A stretch of DNA of 26,180 nt, taken from NCBI GenBank assembly GCA_049314555.1, contig JBMOEW010000039.1, positions 1-26,180 of the forward strand, in the 5' to 3' direction. Positions 23,814 through 26,180 of the stretch are shown here, one piece after another. The notes under the pieces were generated by a model. That model was not told the origin of the DNA. It saw only the letters and a program-made list of their open reading frames with translations, and made no database searches. The position numbers and the translations under genes were made by a program. The DNA is from REEB509 sp049314555 (lineage in GTDB: Bacteria > Pseudomonadota > Alphaproteobacteria > Caulobacterales > Aquidulcibacteraceae). Within the stretch, counting starts at the first letter, position 1, and every line of letters starts with the position of its first letter.

Positions 23814-25595
23814 TCAGAACGCGTCGACGGGAATGGACATCATGAGATTTGCACCGGTCTTTAGCTTTGCCAGGTGGGCGGCGGCTTCTGGCAAACGGCG
23901 CTCGATGAAATAGCGGCCGGTGAGAAGCTTTTGGTCGTAGAAGGGATCGCCGGCCCCTTTGTTGGCTAGGGCCGCCTTGGCCATCAAGCACCACATGTAG
24001 GTGAAGGCGGTGAGCCCAAACAGCTGAAGATAGTCGTGGCTTGAGGCGCCGGCGTTGTCGAAATTGGTCATGCCGTTTTGCATCATCCACATCGTGGCTT
24101 CGTGCAGCTGGGCCTTGGCGGACTTGAGGCCTTCCACAAATGGGGCGAGGTCTGGATCGCCTTCTGCCTCGCCGATAAAGGCATCCATTTCGTTGAAGAA
24201 GGTGAAGATGGCGCGGCCGCCATTGGCGCCGAGCTTGCGACCCACCAGGTCAAGGGCCTGGACGCCGTTTGTGCCTTCATAGATCATGGCGATCCGGCAG
24301 TCGCGGAGGAACTGGCTTGCGGGGAAGTGCTCGGTGAAGCCTGATCCTCCGTGCACTTGCATACCGTCCGAGATGTGGCGGAACCCCTCTCCTGTCAGGA
24401 AGGCCTTCAGCACGGGCGTCATCAGCGCCATATAGTCGCCGGCTTTTTCCCGAACTTTTTCGTCCGGTGAATTGTCCAACAGATCGCCGTACAGGGCAGT
24501 CCAGAAGAGAAACGCGCGGGCACCTTCGTTGAAGCATTTTGCGTCCAGCAACATCCGGCGCACGTCGGGGTGAACCATGATGCTGTCGGCGGGCTGGTCT
24601 GGCTCCTTGGCCCCGGTGAGGCTGCGTCCCTGGCGGCGATCTTTGGCAAAATGGACCGCGTTTTGGTAGGCGATTTCGCTCATGGCGAGGCCTTGCAGGC
24701 CCACCCCCAAACGGGCTTCGTTCATCATCACGAACATGATGTTGAGGCCCTTGTTGGCTTCGCCAATCAGATAGCCGGTGGCGTCATCATATTGCATGAC
24801 GCAGGTGGCGTTGCCGTGGATGCCCATTTTCTCTTCCAGGCCGACGCACTTGGCGCTGTTGCGCGCGCCGAGGGTGCCATCTCGGTTGACGAGAAACTTC
24901 GGCACGATGAACAGGCTGATGCCCTTCACGCCGGCGGGTGCGCCCTCGATGCGCGCAAGCACGAGGTGGATGATGTTCTCGGTGAGGTCCTGCTCGCCGC
25001 CGGATATCCAGATTTTTTGGCCAGTGATCTTGTAAGACCCGTCCGGCTGAGGCACGGCCTTTGAACGCAGAAGGCCAAGATCGGTGCCGCAGTGCGGCTC
25101 CGTCAGGTTCATGGTGCCGCCCCACTCGAAGCTCACCATTTTGGGAAGGTAGGTGCGTTTTTGTTCGGGCGTTCCGCCATGGTGGATCGCCAGGTGGGCA
25201 CCATGGGTGAGGCCTGGATACATGCCAAACGCCATGTTGGTGGCCGAAACCATTTCGTTGAACGCCACTTTCACGACGTTCGGCATGCCTTGACCGCCGT
25301 ACTCCGGATCCGAGCTGAGGGCGGGCCAGCCGGCTTCCACCATCGTCTTGTAGGCCTGCTTGAAACCGTCTGGGGTTTTTACGCCGTCCGGGCTCCAAAC
25401 GCAGCCTTGGGTATCGCCCACATGATTGAGCGGCAGGAGCGTTTCGGTGGTGAACTTTGCGCCTTCTTCCAGGATTTGCTCCACCAGATCGAGGGACGCA
25501 TTTTCGAACCCCGGCATATTGGCGAACTTTTCGATGCCAAGGACGTCCTTGTAGAGAAAGCGATAGTCACGCAATGGCGCAGCATAAACAGCCAT
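23814..25595 (-). CDS. Large acyl-CoA dehydrogenase (DmdC/FadE-type, about 590 aa)
   Basis: This 593-residue acyl-CoA dehydrogenase has the long N-terminus (MAVYAAPLRDYRFLYKDVL), MNLTEPHCGTDLGLLRSKA in the FAD/substrate region, and catalytic Glu440 in MIYEGTNGVQ. It ends with an extra C-terminal domain (about 470-593) seen in the 3-methylmercaptopropionyl-CoA dehydrogenase (DmdC) subfamily. Many such proteins work on ordinary fatty acyl-CoA, and no other DMSP genes are visible, so a general fatty-acid role is more likely. ATG 25595 has GGGGAGG 5 nt upstream. It is the first enzyme gene after the MerR regulator (50 nt) and is followed after 13 nt by the second dehydrogenase. Confidence 0.93.
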   Translation of the reverse strand: MAVYAAPLRDYRFLYKDVLGIEKFANMPGFENASLDLVEQILEEGAKFTTETLLPLNHVGDTQGCVWSPDGVKTPDGFKQAYKTMVEAGWPALSSDPEYGGQGMPNVVKVAFNEMVSATNMAFGMYPGLTHGAHLAIHHGGTPEQKRTYLPKMVSFEWGGTMNLTEPHCGTDLGLLRSKAVPQPDGSYKITGQKIWISGGEQDLTENIIHLVLARIEGAPAGVKGISLFIVPKFLVNRDGTLGARNSAKCVGLEEKMGIHGNATCVMQYDDATGYLIGEANKGLNIMFVMMNEARLGVGLQGLAMSEIAYQNAVHFAKDRRQGRSLTGAKEPDQPADSIMVHPDVRRMLLDAKCFNEGARAFLFWTALYGDLLDNSPDEKVREKAGDYMALMTPVLKAFLTGEGFRHISDGMQVHGGSGFTEHFPASQFLRDCRIAMIYEGTNGVQALDLVGRKLGANGGRAIFTFFNEMDAFIGEAEGDPDLAPFVEGLKSAKAQLHEATMWMMQNGMTNFDNAGASSHDYLQLFGLTAFTYMWCLMAKAALANKGAGDPFYDQKLLTGRYFIERRLPEAAAHLAKLKTGANLMMSIPVDAF

Positions 25596-25645
25596 GATGG
25601 CCTCCCCAGTTTTGCCTGTACGTCTCTTGTCGGTGGTCTTCGGCC

Positions 25646-26101
25646 TTAGGAGGCCTCTTCCATGCGGCGGCGGGCCTCTTCTTCAAAGGCGCGAGCGGTT
25701 GCCATGCCGTCTGGCGTGGCCAGCCGGTCCAAGCGGCCCTCCAGATCGCTGATGCCTTCGCGAAGGGACTCGATGGCATCGGCAATATCGCGCTTTTGTT
25801 GCTCCAGCGCGACGATCTGACCCTTAAACTTCTTTAGGGCGACCTGCATTTGGGCGCGTTGACCGTCGCCGATATCGTAGAGATCCAGAATGTCTTTGAT
25901 TTCCAGAAGCGAGAGCCCAACCTTCTTGCCGCGGATGATAAGCTGCAGTCGGGCGCGATCGCGGCCGCGATAGACCCGGTTGAGGCCATCACGCAGGGGG
26001 GTAATGAGGCCCCGGTCTTCGTAGAAGCGCAATGCGCGGGCAGTGACCTTAAACTCGCGAGCCAACTCCGAGATGGAATAGGTGCGTTCCGGCTTCGCCA
26101 T
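25646..26101 (-). CDS. MerR-family regulator of the beta-oxidation operon (LiuR-like)
   Basis: This 151-residue regulator has an N-terminal MerR winged helix (YSISELAREFKVTARALRFY, residues 8-27; then ITPLRDGLNRVYRGRDRARL) and a long C-terminal coiled coil (about 84-128). It has no cysteines, so it is not a metal or redox sensor of the classical type. It resembles LiuR-type MerR proteins that control acyl-CoA or branched-chain amino-acid degradation genes; an acyl-CoA ligand is inference. I chose ATG 26101, with GGGGAG 5 nt upstream; the longer frame to 26173 would run through the operator. It leads the operon and probably controls itself through the dyad at 26144-26161. Confidence 0.88.
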   Translation of the reverse strand: MAKPERTYSISELAREFKVTARALRFYEDRGLITPLRDGLNRVYRGRDRARLQLIIRGKKVGLSLLEIKDILDLYDIGDGQRAQMQVALKKFKGQIVALEQQKRDIADAIESLREGISDLEGRLDRLATPDGMATARAFEEEARRRMEEAS

Positions 26102-26131
26102 AAAGGCTCCCCTGCGCAAAGTGGATGGGTG

Positions 26132-26160
26132 TTCGTAACTGCCCTTGACGTAAACGTCAA
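26132..26160 (-). promoter_or_regulatory. Probable promoter of the merR-led operon
   Basis: On the minus strand -35 TTGACG (26155-26160, five of six bases) lies 17 bp from a poor -10 TACGAA (26132-26137). The -35 element is inside the operator dyad. The transcript would start about 40 nt before the merR ATG. Confidence 0.4.
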
Positions 26161-26161
26161 G
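26144..26161 (-). promoter_or_regulatory. Operator dyad in front of the MerR regulator
   Basis: CTTGACGT (26144-26151), AA, ACGTCAAG (26154-26161) is a perfect 8-bp dyad with a 2-nt centre. It covers the -35 region of the operon. It resembles, from memory, the ACGT-containing palindromes bound by LiuR-type MerR regulators of acyl-CoA catabolism. I found no second copy in the window. Confidence 0.7.
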
Positions 26162-26180
26162 ATCAGACGGCAAGCCTGCC

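Noticed and set aside
23814..25595. DMSP demethylation pathway based on the DmdC-like dehydrogenase
   Set aside because: No DmdA, DmdB or DmdD partners are present, and the operon is complete for ordinary beta-oxidation.

Overview
The window looks like chromosome from an alphaproteobacterium of the Caulobacter/Hyphomonas/Maricaulis type. The evidence is a cell-cycle hybrid kinase of the CckA architecture next to fliQ-fliR-flhB, a CtrA-like TTAA-N7-TTAG site in front of fliQ, an alphaproteobacterial SOS box (GAAC-N7-GAAC) in front of recA, and high GC. The relative order fliQ, fliR, flhB, cckA, recA, alaS agrees with what I remember of Caulobacter. The lineage below that level is inference.

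Layout. Positions 1-9735, read on the minus strand, hold fliQ-fliR-flhB-cckA (one tightly packed unit; flhB and cckA overlap by 4 nt), then recA with an SOS box and a good intrinsic terminator, then alaS with its own promoter and palindrome, then a GNAT acetyltransferase, and the start of one more gene at the window edge. Positions 9736-9887 are a divergent control region between fliQ and a DUF885 lipoprotein (plus strand). Positions 11700-11908 hold a possible 30-aa ORF behind a cluster of small inverted repeats. Positions 11909-12900 (minus) encode a receiver-only response regulator followed by an Hpt phosphotransfer protein, with no kinase beside them.

Positions 13038-17796 are more mixed: a creatininase-family hydrolase (plus), a lipoprotein of unknown function (minus), an orphan C5-cytosine DNA methyltransferase (plus), a probable tiny one-helix membrane protein converging on it (minus, sharing the CTAG of both stop codons), an OmpA-like lipoprotein and a 2-oxoglutarate/Fe(II) oxygenase (plus). 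Two hairpins lie in the convergent gap at 17797-17943.

Positions 17944-26101 (minus) form one long, tightly spaced fatty-acid/acyl-CoA degradation operon. Its order is a MerR-type regulator with a perfect dyad in its promoter, a DmdC-type large acyl-CoA dehydrogenase, an LCAD-like acyl-CoA dehydrogenase, an OsmC-family protein, a thiolase, a DJ-1/PfpI-family protein and a FadJ-type hydratase/3-hydroxyacyl-CoA dehydrogenase. Together these give all four beta-oxidation steps, plus two thiol-chemistry proteins of unexplained role.

I see no CRISPR array, insertion sequence, prophage or RNA gene. The most interesting signals are regulatory: a palindrome over the predicted alaS start, resembling the E. 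coli AlaRS autorepression site; a possible CtrA-fliQRflhB-cckA feedback loop; the kinase-less receiver/Hpt pair; and the methyltransferase locus with its repeat-rich upstream region and tiny convergent membrane protein.
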